Source: Klenkia soli (GTDB taxonomy: Bacteria; Actinomycetota; Actinomycetes; Mycobacteriales; Geodermatophilaceae). Taken from it: a DNA stretch of 64,000 nucleotides. The notes under the pieces are model-generated. The model was not told the DNA's origin. It saw nothing but the letters and a program-made list of their open reading frames with translations, and did not search any database. The stretch lies in contig NZ_FNIR01000015.1 in assembly GCF_900103975.1 (NCBI RefSeq), positions 1 through 64,000 on the forward strand. The letters are read 5' to 3'. Shown one piece after another: positions 49,643-58,427 of this stretch; within the stretch, counting starts at the first letter, position 1, and each line of letters begins with the position of its first letter. A program made the position numbers and the translations under genes.

Positions 49643-51328
49643 GTGACCGAGCGCGGCGACGGCGGGGCTCCCGCGGGCGGTCCGGGCGGCTGGCAGTCCT
49701 GGGGCGGCGCACCGGGCGGTGGGTGGCCCGGGCAGGCACAGCCGGGGCAGGCACAGCCGGCGCAGCCGCAGCAGCCACCCGGTCAGCCGGGCTGGCAGCA
49801 GCCGGGCCCCCAGCAGCAGAACCCGCAGCAGCCGTGGCCCCAGCAGCAGGGCCCCCAGCAGCAGAACCCCCAGCGGCCGTGGCCCGCGGCACCGGGCCAG
49901 CAGCCCCAGCAGCCGGCCCCGGCCGGGGCCTGGAACCCGGCGAGCGGTCCGGCGCCGTGGGCGGTCCAGCCCTCCCGCCGCAGCCGGCGGACGCCGCTGC
50001 TGGTCGGCGCCGCGGTGCTGGTGCTGCTGCTCGTGGCCGGTGGCCTGTTCTTCCTCCTCCGCGGTGACGACCTCACCTACGCCGGCCGCACCGTCGCCGA
50101 CCCGCAGGGGGTGCTCGACGACGCCGGGTCGAAGCTGGCCGCCTACGCCGACGGCCGCGGCGGGGCCACCTCCGACGACACCGGCTGCTGGTTCGAGTAC
50201 CGCAGCAAGGACACCTCCGACGTCGAGGACGCCGTGGTCTGCGGCCCGGTGCTCTTCGTCGACGGCGACCCGTCGGCGGCCTACGTCGACCTGCCGCTGA
50301 CCCCGTCGACCGGCTCGGGCGACGTCACCTTCGAGGTGGGGTCCGAGCCCGAGGACCCCGAGCCGCACGCGCTGGACGACGTCGACCTGCTGGTCCGCCC
50401 CGACGGCCGGACGCCGCCCGCGGACGCCGGCGACCTCCAGGTGCCCGAACCGCCGCAGGCCGCCGCCGACTACTCCGCCGAGGGGCCCTTCGACGACGTC
50501 GACCTGACCACCCCCGACGGCCTCGCGACGCTGTCCGGTGCCGCTGCCCGGGTGACCGTCACCGGTGTCGGCCAGGCCGACCGGGTGGGCTCGGGCGACG
50601 ACGCCGTGCGCCCGGCCGACGGCGAGGTGTTCCGGGTGTTCCGGTACTCCATCGGGTCCGGCGAGGGCTACGCCAACAGCGCGCCCACGCTGTCCTACGT
50701 CGTCGACGGCGGCGACCCGGTCGCGGTGGACCCGACCCTGGTCGTCCCGGGTGCCACGGTCGAGGGCTTGCTCTCGGCGCCGGCCGACGCCGACGTCCAG
50801 CTGGTCGTCCTCGACGACGGCGTGACCCAGACCCTCTCGCTGGTCGACGGGAGCCCGGGCGCGGACAACCTGCAGGTCACCACCCGCGAGAACCGGGACT
50901 CCGCCGCCCCGGGGAGCCAGTCGCTGCCCGGGTCGATCAGCCGGGACGGCGCCAGCGCGGACGCCACCTACACGCTGGACGTCAGCGCGGTCCGGATCGG
51001 CTGGTACACCGGCACCGACATCACGGCCACACCGCCTGCGCCCGACCGGGCGTTCCTGGTCATCCAGGACAACCTGGTGGCCGACAACGCCAGCTTCATC
51101 GCCGGCAAGCCGCCGTCGGCCCTCTACACGCTCACGCTGCCCGACGGCACCGTCGTCCCCGGGCAGAACCTGTCCCCGGACCCCGCCTTCGTCGCGACCG
51201 CGTTCGACGTCCCCGCCGACTTCACCACCGGCACCATCACCTTCGGCGGCACCGCCTCCCTCGCCGACGGCTCGGTGCTCACCTTCGGCGAGACCCGGAC
51301 CTTCCCGGTCAGCATCCCGGCCGGCTAG
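49643..51328 (+). CDS. Gln/Pro-rich single-TM protein with large extracytoplasmic domain
   Basis: 561 aa. A cytoplasmic leader of about 110 residues is rich in Gln, Pro, Trp and Gly and contains a 15-residue direct repeat starting GPQQQNPQ (repeat period 45 nt, 49804 and 49849). One TM (about 118-137: LLVGAAVLVLLLVAGGLFFLL) follows, then 420 mostly beta-like residues with no domain I recognise and only two Cys close together (CWFEYRSKDTSDVEDAVVC). Likely displayed outside. Similar disordered Pro/Gln leaders occur in actinobacterial divisome and secretion proteins. Convergent with pcaC, overlapping 4 nt at CTAG. Confidence 0.75.
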   Translation: MTERGDGGAPAGGPGGWQSWGGAPGGGWPGQAQPGQAQPAQPQQPPGQPGWQQPGPQQQNPQQPWPQQQGPQQQNPQRPWPAAPGQQPQQPAPAGAWNPASGPAPWAVQPSRRSRRTPLLVGAAVLVLLLVAGGLFFLLRGDDLTYAGRTVADPQGVLDDAGSKLAAYADGRGGATSDDTGCWFEYRSKDTSDVEDAVVCGPVLFVDGDPSAAYVDLPLTPSTGSGDVTFEVGSEPEDPEPHALDDVDLLVRPDGRTPPADAGDLQVPEPPQAAADYSAEGPFDDVDLTTPDGLATLSGAAARVTVTGVGQADRVGSGDDAVRPADGEVFRVFRYSIGSGEGYANSAPTLSYVVDGGDPVAVDPTLVVPGATVEGLLSAPADADVQLVVLDDGVTQTLSLVDGSPGADNLQVTTRENRDSAAPGSQSLPGSISRDGASADATYTLDVSAVRIGWYTGTDITATPPAPDRAFLVIQDNLVADNASFIAGKPPSALYTLTLPDGTVVPGQNLSPDPAFVATAFDVPADFTTGTITFGGTASLADGSVLTFGETRTFPVSIPAG

Positions 51329-51723
51329 CCCGCCCGGAGCTCGGCGAGGATCGGCCGGGCGACGGCGAGGGCGTGGTTGGCGGCGGGCACCCCGGCGTAG
51401 ACGGCGGTGTGCAGGCACACCTCGGCGATCTCCTCGTCGGTGAGGCCGTTGTGCACCGCGGCCTTCACGTGCAGGGCGAACTCGTCCCAGTGCCGCAGCG
51501 ACGCGGTGATCGCCAGGGTGAGCATCGAGCGGGTGCGCCGGTCCAGGCCGGGGCGCTGCCAGAGGTCGCCCCACGCCACCCGGGTGATGAAGTCCTGGAA
51601 GTCGGCGGTCAGCGGGGTCACCGCGGCGACCGCGCGGTCGACGTGGGCGTCGCCCAGCACCTCCCGCCGGGTGCGCATGCCCGCCGTGCGCCGCTCGTCG
51701 TCGGTGCTCGGGTGCTCGCTCAT
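51325..51723 (-). CDS. pcaC: 4-carboxymuconolactone decarboxylase PcaC
   Basis: 132 aa, exact family size. R-EVLGDAHVDRAVAAVTPL is the PcaC N-terminus, and LHVKAAVHNGLTDEEIAEV with the later HTAVYAGVPAANHAL are conserved; His in HVKAAVHNG is the probable catalytic residue. It decarboxylates 4-carboxymuconolactone to 3-oxoadipate enol-lactone in protocatechuate ring cleavage. ATGA overlap with pcaD. In many actinobacteria pcaD and pcaC are fused (pcaL); here they are separate genes. Confidence 0.93.
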   Translation of the reverse strand: MSEHPSTDDERRTAGMRTRREVLGDAHVDRAVAAVTPLTADFQDFITRVAWGDLWQRPGLDRRTRSMLTLAITASLRHWDEFALHVKAAVHNGLTDEEIAEVCLHTAVYAGVPAANHALAVARPILAELRAG

Positions 51724-52493
51724 CGGTGTCCTCCCAGGTGGGCCAGAAGCGCGTCGGTCACGTGCCGGGGCTGCTCCAGGTTGGCGATGTGCGCGGCGGG
51801 GGCGACGGTCAGCAGCGCGGCGCCCCGGATGCCGGCGGCGATGGCCTCCTGGTGCTCCGGGGGCAGCGCCGGGTCGTCGGCCCCGCTGATCACCAGCGTG
51901 GGGGCGGTGATCGCGTCGAGCTGGTCGCGCAGGTCGAGCGCGCCCACGGCGGCGCAGCAGCTGGCGTAGCCCTCGTCGTCGCAGGCGGCGATCGTCCCGC
52001 GCATGCGGGTCACCAGCTCGGGGTTCGCCTCGGCGAAGGCCGGGGTGAACCAGCGGCCGACCACCGCCTCGGCCAGCGCGCCGGTGCCCTGCGTGCGCGC
52101 GGTGGCAGCGCGGTCGCGCCAGGCGTCGGGGTTGCCCGGGTGGGCCGAGCTGCACAGCACGGCCAGCCGGTCGACCCGCTCGGGGTTGCGCGCGGCCAGC
52201 CGGAGCCCGGTCATGCCCCCGATGGACAGCCCCACGACGTGCGCCCGGCCGATCCGCAGCCGGTCCAGCAGCGCCAGCACGTCGTCGGCCAGGTCGTCGA
52301 CCGTCGAGTCGCCCTGCGGCGCCGGCGAGCAGCCGTGCCCGCGGGTGTCGTAGCGGACCACCCGGAACCGCTCGGTCAGCGCCGGCACCTGCGGCTCCCA
52401 CATCTCGAGCGTCGCGCCCAGCGAGTTGGACAGCAGGACGACGGGGGCGCCCTCGGGGCCCTCCACCACGGCGTGCACGTCGATCGGGGGCAC
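51720..52493 (-). CDS. pcaD: 3-oxoadipate enol-lactonase PcaD
   Basis: 257 aa alpha/beta hydrolase. LLSNSLGATLEMWEPQVPAL is the PcaD-specific start, nucleophile Ser in VVGLSIGGMTGLRL, Asp in ISGADDPALPP, and His in VAPAAHIANLEQP. Hydrolyses the enol-lactone to 3-oxoadipate. GTG 52493 lies 8 nt after the pcaB stop, and the stop overlaps the pcaC start by 4 nt. Confidence 0.93.
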   Translation of the reverse strand: MPPIDVHAVVEGPEGAPVVLLSNSLGATLEMWEPQVPALTERFRVVRYDTRGHGCSPAPQGDSTVDDLADDVLALLDRLRIGRAHVVGLSIGGMTGLRLAARNPERVDRLAVLCSSAHPGNPDAWRDRAATARTQGTGALAEAVVGRWFTPAFAEANPELVTRMRGTIAACDDEGYASCCAAVGALDLRDQLDAITAPTLVISGADDPALPPEHQEAIAAGIRGAALLTVAPAAHIANLEQPRHVTDALLAHLGGHR

Positions 52494-52501
52494 GGGTCTC
52501 C

Positions 52502-53845
52502 TCAGCTCGGGTCGCGCGGCCGGCGGGACTGCTCGGCCACGGTGTGCTCGGCGAGGGCGGCGTCCACCTGGGCACCGGCCTCGCCGACGTCGGGGGTGCT
52601 GGCGGCGACCAGCCGGCCGGCGTCCACGTCGGTGCGCTCGGCGACGACGTCGGCCAGCGCGCGGCCCTCGCGGGCAGCCTGCCGCACGGCGTCCGCGGCG
52701 GCGTCGTGGGCGGGCCCGCGCCCCAGGGAGCCGGTGAGCGCGTCGGCGAGGGCCCCGGCCAGCTGGGCGCCCCCGGCGGCCTCCACGACCGCGGCCGCAC
52801 GCACGATGTCGAACTGCAGCCCACCCAGGCAGTCGGCCAACCAGGCCGCGGCGGACCCGACGGTGGCCAGCAGCGCCGAGAGGGTGGGCCACTCGGCGTG
52901 CCAGGCCCCGGCCGACCGCTCGTGCTCCTGCTCCATGGCGGCGAACAGCGTGCCGACCAGGCCCGGGGCGCGGCGGGCGCAGGCCCGGGCCGAGATCGCG
53001 GCCACCGGGTTGCGCTTGTGCGGCATCGCCGAGGACCCGCCGCGCCCCTCGCCGGACTCGGCGGCCTCGGCCACCTCGGTCTGGGCCAGCAGGACGACGT
53101 CCAGCGCGACCGTGGCCACCACACCGGCCGCGGCGCCCAGTGCCCCGGCGAGGTCGGCGACCGGCAGCCGCACGGTGAACCAGGGGACGGCGGTCGTGGT
53201 CAGCCCCAGCTCGTCGGCGAACGCCGCCCTGAGGTCGACCCCCGAGCCCGAGCTGGCGGCCAACGTGCCGACCGCCCCGCCGTACTGCACCGGCAACGAC
53301 GCGTCGACGGCGGCCAGCCGGGCGCGGGCGCCGTCCAGTCCGCTCAGCCACGCGGCCGCGCGGAACCCGACGGTGGTGGGCAGCGCCTGCTGCAGGAGGG
53401 TGCGGCCCATCGCGACGTCGTCCCGGTGGTCGGCGGCCAGCCGGGCCGCGGCGTCGGCGGCCGTGGCGAGGTCGGCGTCGATCGCGGCGACGGCGCGGCG
53501 GGCCACGAGCACCAGGGCGGTGTCGACGACGTCCTGGCTGGTCGCACCCACGTGCACCGCGGCGGCGGCGTGCGGGCCGACCGCCTCGGTGAGCACCCGC
53601 ACCAGCGGCGGCACCGGGTTGCCGGCGTCGGCCGCCCGGGCGACCACGGCAGCGACGTCCAGGGCCTCGGGCTGCGCGGCGACCCGGGTGACCTCGGCCG
53701 CCGCCGTGTCGGAGACCAGCCCGCAGCGGGCGGCCGCCCGGGCCAGCGCGGCCTCGGCGTCGAGCATGGCCCGCAGCCAGGCGACGTCCGAGACCGCGGC
53801 GGCGGCACCCCCGCGCGCGAACGTGCCGTCCCAGAGTCCCGTCAC
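52502..53845 (-). CDS. pcaB: 3-carboxy-cis,cis-muconate cycloisomerase PcaB
   Basis: 447 aa fumarase/aspartase superfamily. The signature GSSAMPHKRNP is exact, and HVGATSQDVVDTALVL and AVGTLAASSGSG mark conserved regions 1 and the substrate helix. Converts 3-carboxy-cis,cis-muconate to 4-carboxymuconolactone. GTG 53845 lies 25 nt after the pcaG stop. The C-terminal 90 residues vary among PcaB proteins. Third gene of the leftward pca operon. Confidence 0.93.
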   Translation of the reverse strand: MTGLWDGTFARGGAAAAVSDVAWLRAMLDAEAALARAAARCGLVSDTAAAEVTRVAAQPEALDVAAVVARAADAGNPVPPLVRVLTEAVGPHAAAAVHVGATSQDVVDTALVLVARRAVAAIDADLATAADAAARLAADHRDDVAMGRTLLQQALPTTVGFRAAAWLSGLDGARARLAAVDASLPVQYGGAVGTLAASSGSGVDLRAAFADELGLTTTAVPWFTVRLPVADLAGALGAAAGVVATVALDVVLLAQTEVAEAAESGEGRGGSSAMPHKRNPVAAISARACARRAPGLVGTLFAAMEQEHERSAGAWHAEWPTLSALLATVGSAAAWLADCLGGLQFDIVRAAAVVEAAGGAQLAGALADALTGSLGRGPAHDAAADAVRQAAREGRALADVVAERTDVDAGRLVAASTPDVGEAGAQVDAALAEHTVAEQSRRPRDPS

Positions 53846-53870
53846 GCGCCCATCCTGCCGCGCTCGTCCC

Positions 53871-54527
53871 TCACAGCGCGAAGAAGACGGTCTCGGCGTC
53901 GCCCTGCAGGTGGATGTCCAGCCGGTAGCCGTCCTCGGTCGGCGCGGCCACCAGGGTGGCCCGCTGGTCCGGGGTGAGCCCGCGCAGCACCGGGTCGCCG
54001 GCGTGGTCGTCGTCGGCGAAGTAGATGCGCGTGACGACCCGGTCCAGCAGGCCGCGCGCGAACACGGAGACGTCGACGTGGGGGGCCTGCAGGCCCCCGT
54101 CGCCGTCGGGCACCGGGCCGGGCTTGAGGGTGCGGACGGCGTACTCCCCGCCCGGCGTGGCGGACCGGGCGAAGCCGCGGAAGCCCGGGGTGGACGACGA
54201 GCCGCGCGGGTCGTCGGGGTGGGCGAAGCGGCCGTCGGGGTCGGCCTGCCAGGTCTCGACCACCGCGTCGGGGACGACGTCGCCGTTGCCGTCGACCACC
54301 GTGCCGCGCAGCCAGATCTCCCCCGCCGTGCCGGGGGCCACCGCGTCGGGGCCGTCCGGCCAGGTCAGGCCGATCGCGAGGTACGGGCCGACCGTCGCGC
54401 TCGGGGTGGTGTGCAGGGCCGGCGGCTCGTCGAGGAACCCGCTGCCGCGCCGCGGGGTGCCCGGGCGGCGGTCGTTGGTCTCGTCGGCACCGGTCACCAG
54501 CGGGCTGTCGTGCTCGAACGCGCTCAC
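53871..54527 (-). CDS. pcaG: Protocatechuate 3,4-dioxygenase alpha subunit PcaG
   Basis: 218 aa. TPSATVGPYLAIGLTWP is the alpha-subunit start; GEIWLRGTVVDGNGDVVPDA and TWQADPDGRFAHP are the intradiol dioxygenase fold. The iron ligands are in the beta subunit, and here the corresponding residues are lost (APHVDVSVFARG instead of RPAHIHF), as normal for PcaG. GTG overlaps the pcaH stop (GTGA). Confidence 0.93.
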   Translation of the reverse strand: MSAFEHDSPLVTGADETNDRRPGTPRRGSGFLDEPPALHTTPSATVGPYLAIGLTWPDGPDAVAPGTAGEIWLRGTVVDGNGDVVPDAVVETWQADPDGRFAHPDDPRGSSSTPGFRGFARSATPGGEYAVRTLKPGPVPDGDGGLQAPHVDVSVFARGLLDRVVTRIYFADDDHAGDPVLRGLTPDQRATLVAAPTEDGYRLDIHLQGDAETVFFAL

Positions 54528-55264
54528 GCGACATCTCCGTCGTCGTCGGTCTCGAACGGGGTCTGCCCGGTGCCGCGCAGCACGATGTCCCACCGGTAGG
54601 CCAGCGCCCAGTCCGGCTGGGTGCGGGACAGGTCGAACCCGGCGATCGCCCGGTCACGCGCGGTGGGCGGGATGGCGTTGAAGATCGGGTCCTGGCCGAA
54701 TAGCGGGTCGCCCGGGAAGTACATCTGGGTGACCAGGCGCTGGGTGAATGCGGTGCCGAACAGCGAGAAGTGGATGTGCGCCGGCCGCCAGGCGTTGTGG
54801 TGGTTGCCCCACGGGTACGCACCGGGCTTGATCGTTGTGAACTCGTAGCGCCCCAGCGCGTCGGTGACCACCCGGCCCAGGCCGTCGAAGTGCGGGTCCA
54901 GCGGCGCCGGCCAGTTGTCGACGACGTGCCGGTAGCGGCCCGCGGCGTTGGCCTGCCAGATCTCCAGCAGGGCGCCCGGCACCGGGCGCCCGCCGCTGTC
55001 CAGCACGCGGCCGAACACGATGATCCGCTGGCCCTGGGCCTCGCCGCCGGCGCGCAGCGTGAGGTCGCCGTCGCCGGGGGCCAGCCGGTCCTCGCCGAGC
55101 ACGGGCCCGGTGATCTCGGTCAGCCGGTGCGGGAGGTCGACGGGGGTGCGCAGCGGTGCGCGCAGGCCGGTCGAGCGGTAGCCGTCGAAGGCGACGGGGG
55201 TCCGCTGGCCGGCGTCCTCCCGGAGGTAGCTGGGCAGCACCAGCCTCGATGTGGTCCCGGTCAT
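54524..55264 (-). CDS. pcaH: Protocatechuate 3,4-dioxygenase beta subunit PcaH
   Basis: 246 aa. All four Fe(III) ligands fit the Pseudomonas enzyme spacing: Tyr111 (GRYRHV), Tyr150 (GAYPWG), His163 and His165 (WRPAHIHFS). It cleaves protocatechuate between its hydroxyls with O2 to 3-carboxy-cis,cis-muconate. First gene of pcaHGBDC. A TACGTT -10 lies 7 nt before the ATG, so the mRNA is probably leaderless. Divergent IclR regulator 84 nt away. Confidence 0.95.
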   Translation of the reverse strand: MTGTTSRLVLPSYLREDAGQRTPVAFDGYRSTGLRAPLRTPVDLPHRLTEITGPVLGEDRLAPGDGDLTLRAGGEAQGQRIIVFGRVLDSGGRPVPGALLEIWQANAAGRYRHVVDNWPAPLDPHFDGLGRVVTDALGRYEFTTIKPGAYPWGNHHNAWRPAHIHFSLFGTAFTQRLVTQMYFPGDPLFGQDPIFNAIPPTARDRAIAGFDLSRTQPDWALAYRWDIVLRGTGQTPFETDDDGDVA

Positions 55265-55271
55265 GCCGGCG

Positions 55272-55299
55272 AACGTACGACCTGCGCCACACCTCTGGC
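55272..55299 (-). promoter_or_regulatory. pcaH leaderless promoter and possible regulator half-sites
   Basis: On the minus strand TACGTT (55277-55272) is 7 nt from the pcaH ATG. Just upstream, GCCA-cacctc-TGGC (55286-55299) is a short inverted repeat that could be part of the IclR-type operator. Confidence 0.5.
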
Positions 55300-55348
55300 A
55301 CGCTGTGCATCCCGCTGGGCGGAAGGATGCCGACGAGGAGGGGACACG

Positions 55349-56134
55349 GTGGCCGGAGGTGCCGCGACGACCGGGCGGTCGGTGACCTCGCGCGCCCTGG
55401 GGGTCCTCGACGCCTTCGACGCCGACCACCCGAGGCTGACCCTGTCCGAGATCGCCGGGCGCACGGGCACCCCGCTGACCACCGCGCACCGCCTGCTCGC
55501 CGAGCTCGCCGACTGGGGGGCGCTGGTCCGGCGTCCCGACGGCCGGTACGAGGTCGGCCGCAAGCTCTGGGACCTCGGGCTGCTGGCCCCCGTGCAGGCC
55601 GAGCTGCGCCAGGTGGCCAGCCCCTTCCTGCTCGACGTGCACACCGCGACCCGCGACACCGTGCACCTGGCCGTCCGCGACGGGCTGGCCGCCCTCTACG
55701 TCGACCGGGTGTCGGGCCGGGAGTCGGTGCCCGTGGTCAGCCAGGTCGGCAGCCGGTTGCCGCTGCACGCGGTGGGGGTGGGCAAGGTCCTGCTGGCCGC
55801 CGCGCCGGACGACGTCGTCGAGCAGGTGCTGCGCTCCCCCACACGGGCCACCCGGCACACGGTGGTCGACCCGGCCCGGCTGGCCCGCGAGCTCACCGAG
55901 ACCCGGCGCACCGGGTGGGCCCGCACGTCGGAGGAGATGTCCCTGGGGGCCGCCTCGGTCGCCGTCCCCGTCACGGTGGTGCTGCGCGGCGGGCGCACGG
56001 TGGTCGCCGCGGCGCTGGGCATCGTCGTCCCCACGCACCGCGCCGAGCGCGACCTCCCCCGCCTGGTCCCCGTCCTGGAGGTCGCCGCCCGCGGCATCGG
56101 CCGCGAACTGGCCCGCACCCCCGACTTCCGCTGA
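55349..56134 (+). CDS. IclR family regulator of the pca cluster (PcaR-like)
   Basis: 261 aa. N-terminal winged helix: TSRALGVLDAFDADHPRLTL, then HTH AGRTGTPLTTAHRLLAELAD and wing LVRRPDGRYEVG; the IclR ligand domain follows (GSRLPLHAVGVGKVLLA is the typical pocket strand). Position between pcaH and pobA makes it the likely regulator of both; PcaR-type proteins respond to 3-oxoadipate or protocatechuate. Start GTG 55349, with GAGGAGG upstream. Confidence 0.87.
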   Translation: MAGGAATTGRSVTSRALGVLDAFDADHPRLTLSEIAGRTGTPLTTAHRLLAELADWGALVRRPDGRYEVGRKLWDLGLLAPVQAELRQVASPFLLDVHTATRDTVHLAVRDGLAALYVDRVSGRESVPVVSQVGSRLPLHAVGVGKVLLAAAPDDVVEQVLRSPTRATRHTVVDPARLARELTETRRTGWARTSEEMSLGAASVAVPVTVVLRGGRTVVAAALGIVVPTHRAERDLPRLVPVLEVAARGIGRELARTPDFR

Positions 56135-56184
56135 CCGGGAGCCGGGCCTCGCGGTCCGCCTGTACCCGTGGTCACACTCCAGTC

Positions 56185-57357
56185 GTGCGTACTCAGGTGG
56201 GGATCATCGGGGCCGGGCCGGCCGGGCTGCTGCTGTCGCGGATGCTCGCGGTGCAGGGCATCGAGTCCGTCGTGCTGGAGAACCGCTCGCGCGACTACGT
56301 CGAGGCGCGGATCCGGGCCGGCATCCTCGAGCAGCACACCGTCGACACCCTGCGCGAGGTCGGCATGGGCGCCCGGCTGGACCGCGAGGGCCTCGAGCAC
56401 GACGGCATCTACCTGCAGTACCCGGGCACCCGGCACAAGCTGGACTTCCCCGAGCTGTGCGGGCGCAACGTGTGGATCTACGGCCAGTCCGAGGTGGTCA
56501 AGGACCTGATCGCCGCCCAGCTGGACGACGGCCCGCCGCTGCTGTTCGAGGTCTCCGACGTCCAGCCGCGCGACGTGGACACCGACTCGCCCTCGATCGC
56601 GTTCACCGACGCCGACGGCGTGGCCCAGGTGCTGGAGTGCGACGTCGTCGCCGGCACCGACGGGTTCCACGGCGTCTCGCGGCCCATCGTCACCGCCGCC
56701 ACCGACGGTCAGCTGTGGGAGCGCACCTACCCCTTCGCCTGGTTGGGCATCCTGGCCGACGTCGCGCCCAGCACCGACGACCTGATCTACGCCTGGCACC
56801 CCGACGGCTTCGCGATGCACTCGATGCGCTCGCCGTCGGTGTCGCGCCTCTACATCCAGGTCGACCCGACCGAGAAGATCGAGGACTGGTCCGACGACCG
56901 GATCTGGGAGGCGCTGGCCACCCGCATGGCGCTGCCGGGCTGGGAGCTGCAGACCGGGCCCGTGACCGAGAAGTCGATCCTGCCGATGCGCTCGTTCGTG
57001 TCCTCCCCCATGCGGCACGGCCGGTTGTTCCTGGCCGGGGACGCCGCGCACATCGTGCCGCCGACCGGCGCCAAGGGCCTGAACCTCGCCGTCGCCGACG
57101 TGACGCTGCTGGCCCGGGCCCTGGTGCGGTTGCTGGCCGAGAAGGAGACCGACCTGGCCGACGCCTACTCGGACAAGGCGCTGGCCCGGGTCTGGCGGTG
57201 CACCCACTTCTCCTGGTGGATGACGTCGATGCTGCACACCCACGGCGACGACTTCGACGCCCAGCTGCAGCTCTCGCAGCTGCAGCGGGTGTGCACCTCG
57301 GAGGCCGCGGCCCGCGAGCTGGCCGAGATGTACACCGGCCTGCCCGTCGCGCTGTAG
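56185..57357 (+). CDS. pobA: 4-hydroxybenzoate 3-monooxygenase PobA
   Basis: 390 aa, matching Pseudomonas PobA (394). GxGxxG at residues 9-14 in IIGAGPAGLLLSRML, RAGILEQHTVDTLRE is the PobA signature stretch, GTDGFHGVSR the second flavin motif, and LAGDAAHIVPPTGAKGLN the third. Uses NAD(P)H and O2 to hydroxylate 4-hydroxybenzoate to protocatechuate, feeding pcaHG. A CACACT hexamer 6 nt before GTG 56185 may be a weak leaderless -10. Convergent with the DUF3533-like gene, 1 nt between stops. Confidence 0.95.
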   Translation: MRTQVGIIGAGPAGLLLSRMLAVQGIESVVLENRSRDYVEARIRAGILEQHTVDTLREVGMGARLDREGLEHDGIYLQYPGTRHKLDFPELCGRNVWIYGQSEVVKDLIAAQLDDGPPLLFEVSDVQPRDVDTDSPSIAFTDADGVAQVLECDVVAGTDGFHGVSRPIVTAATDGQLWERTYPFAWLGILADVAPSTDDLIYAWHPDGFAMHSMRSPSVSRLYIQVDPTEKIEDWSDDRIWEALATRMALPGWELQTGPVTEKSILPMRSFVSSPMRHGRLFLAGDAAHIVPPTGAKGLNLAVADVTLLARALVRLLAEKETDLADAYSDKALARVWRCTHFSWWMTSMLHTHGDDFDAQLQLSQLQRVCTSEAAARELAEMYTGLPVAL

Positions 57358-57358
57358 C

Positions 57359-58414
57359 TCAGACCCGGACGTCGACCGTCTCGACCGGGTCGGGCTCGGG
57401 GTCGGCGGTCGCCCCCCGCCCGGAACCGACCAGCGTCGCCACCACGCCGACGACCGCGTAGGCCGCGAGCACCCAGCACGCCTGGGCCACCCCGGCGCCG
57501 TCGAAGTAGACGATGCCGCGCACCGCGCCGGTACCCGCGCCCGGCGGCAGCCAGGGGCCGATGGCCGACCAGAACGGCGGCAGCAGGGGCGCGGGATAGG
57601 CGCCGCCGGCGCTCGGGTTGCCCAGGACGACGAAGAGCACGATGGCCAGCCCGATGCCGACCAGCCCGGTCCACACCTGCAGCGCCGTCGTGAACGCGCC
57701 GACCGCGAACACCAGCAGCGCGCCGAACGCGGCGAGGGCGAGCAGGTGGCCGTCGAGGGCGCCGAGCACGGGGCCGGCGATGAGCGCACCGCCCAGGCCA
57801 CTGACCAGCGCGTAGACCGCCAGCGCGCCGAGCCGGGTGGCGCCGCGGCCGCGGGTCGGCGGCCGCGAGCCCGCGCTGACGCCGATGATCGAGGCGGCGA
57901 GGTAGCCGCCGACCACCCAGCCGACGGCCAGGTAGAACGCCGAGAGGCCGCGGGCGTCGCCGTCCCCGGCCGGGATCGCGTCGGTGGTGGTGAGCGTGCG
58001 CTGCTGCGCGCCCTCGACCTGGGTCAGCACCTGCTCCAGCGCGCCGCTCACCGCCCCGCCCTCCGCGCCGGCGACCAGCAGGGTGTCCGCGGTGCCGGTG
58101 CCCGGGAGGAACACCCCGTCGACCTCGCGGTCGGCCAGCGCCTGCCGCGCGGCGTCCTCGTCGTCGTAGGCGGTGGCGTCCAGCGGCGCGCCCCCGAGCT
58201 GGTCCAGCTGGCGCACCACCGAGTCCGTGGCGTCACCCGGGGCGACCACCGCGAGCGGGATGCTGCGCGGGACCGGGGAGTGGAAGGCGCCGACGTAGCT
58301 GAGCACGAAGCCCAGCTGCAGCAGCAGGACCCCGACCACCAGGACGGCGGCCCGGCGGGTCACCCCCGGCAGCAGTTCCCGGCGGGGCGCCTCGTGCAGG
58401 CCGTGCTGGCTCAT
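57359..58414 (-). CDS. Membrane protein, DUF3533/ABC-2-permease-like
   Basis: 351 aa. TM1 (about 22-44), a 130-residue extracytoplasmic domain (VPRSIPLAVVAPGDATDSVV..., with coiled-coil-like LEQVLTQVEGA), then five C-terminal TM segments including the NPSAGGAYP loop typical of YhgE/Pip-like and DUF3533 proteins. These resemble ABC-2 permeases, but no ATPase gene is adjacent. ATG 58414 follows GAGGAG. Two operator-like palindromes lie just upstream (58428-58458). Function unknown; possibly export or envelope maintenance. Confidence 0.78.
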   Translation of the reverse strand: MSQHGLHEAPRRELLPGVTRRAAVLVVGVLLLQLGFVLSYVGAFHSPVPRSIPLAVVAPGDATDSVVRQLDQLGGAPLDATAYDDEDAARQALADREVDGVFLPGTGTADTLLVAGAEGGAVSGALEQVLTQVEGAQQRTLTTTDAIPAGDGDARGLSAFYLAVGWVVGGYLAASIIGVSAGSRPPTRGRGATRLGALAVYALVSGLGGALIAGPVLGALDGHLLALAAFGALLVFAVGAFTTALQVWTGLVGIGLAIVLFVVLGNPSAGGAYPAPLLPPFWSAIGPWLPPGAGTGAVRGIVYFDGAGVAQACWVLAAYAVVGVVATLVGSGRGATADPEPDPVETVDVRV

Positions 58415-58427
58415 CGTCCACTCCTCG

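Noticed and set aside
49729-49920. CAG/CCG-rich tandem units considered as a CRISPR or VNTR-like array
   Set aside because: Units are in frame and encode Gln/Pro repeats; no spacer-repeat structure.
51726-54599. Plus-strand open frame of about 950 codons antisense to pcaDBG
   Set aside because: No recognisable domain; pca genes carry exact family signatures on the other strand.
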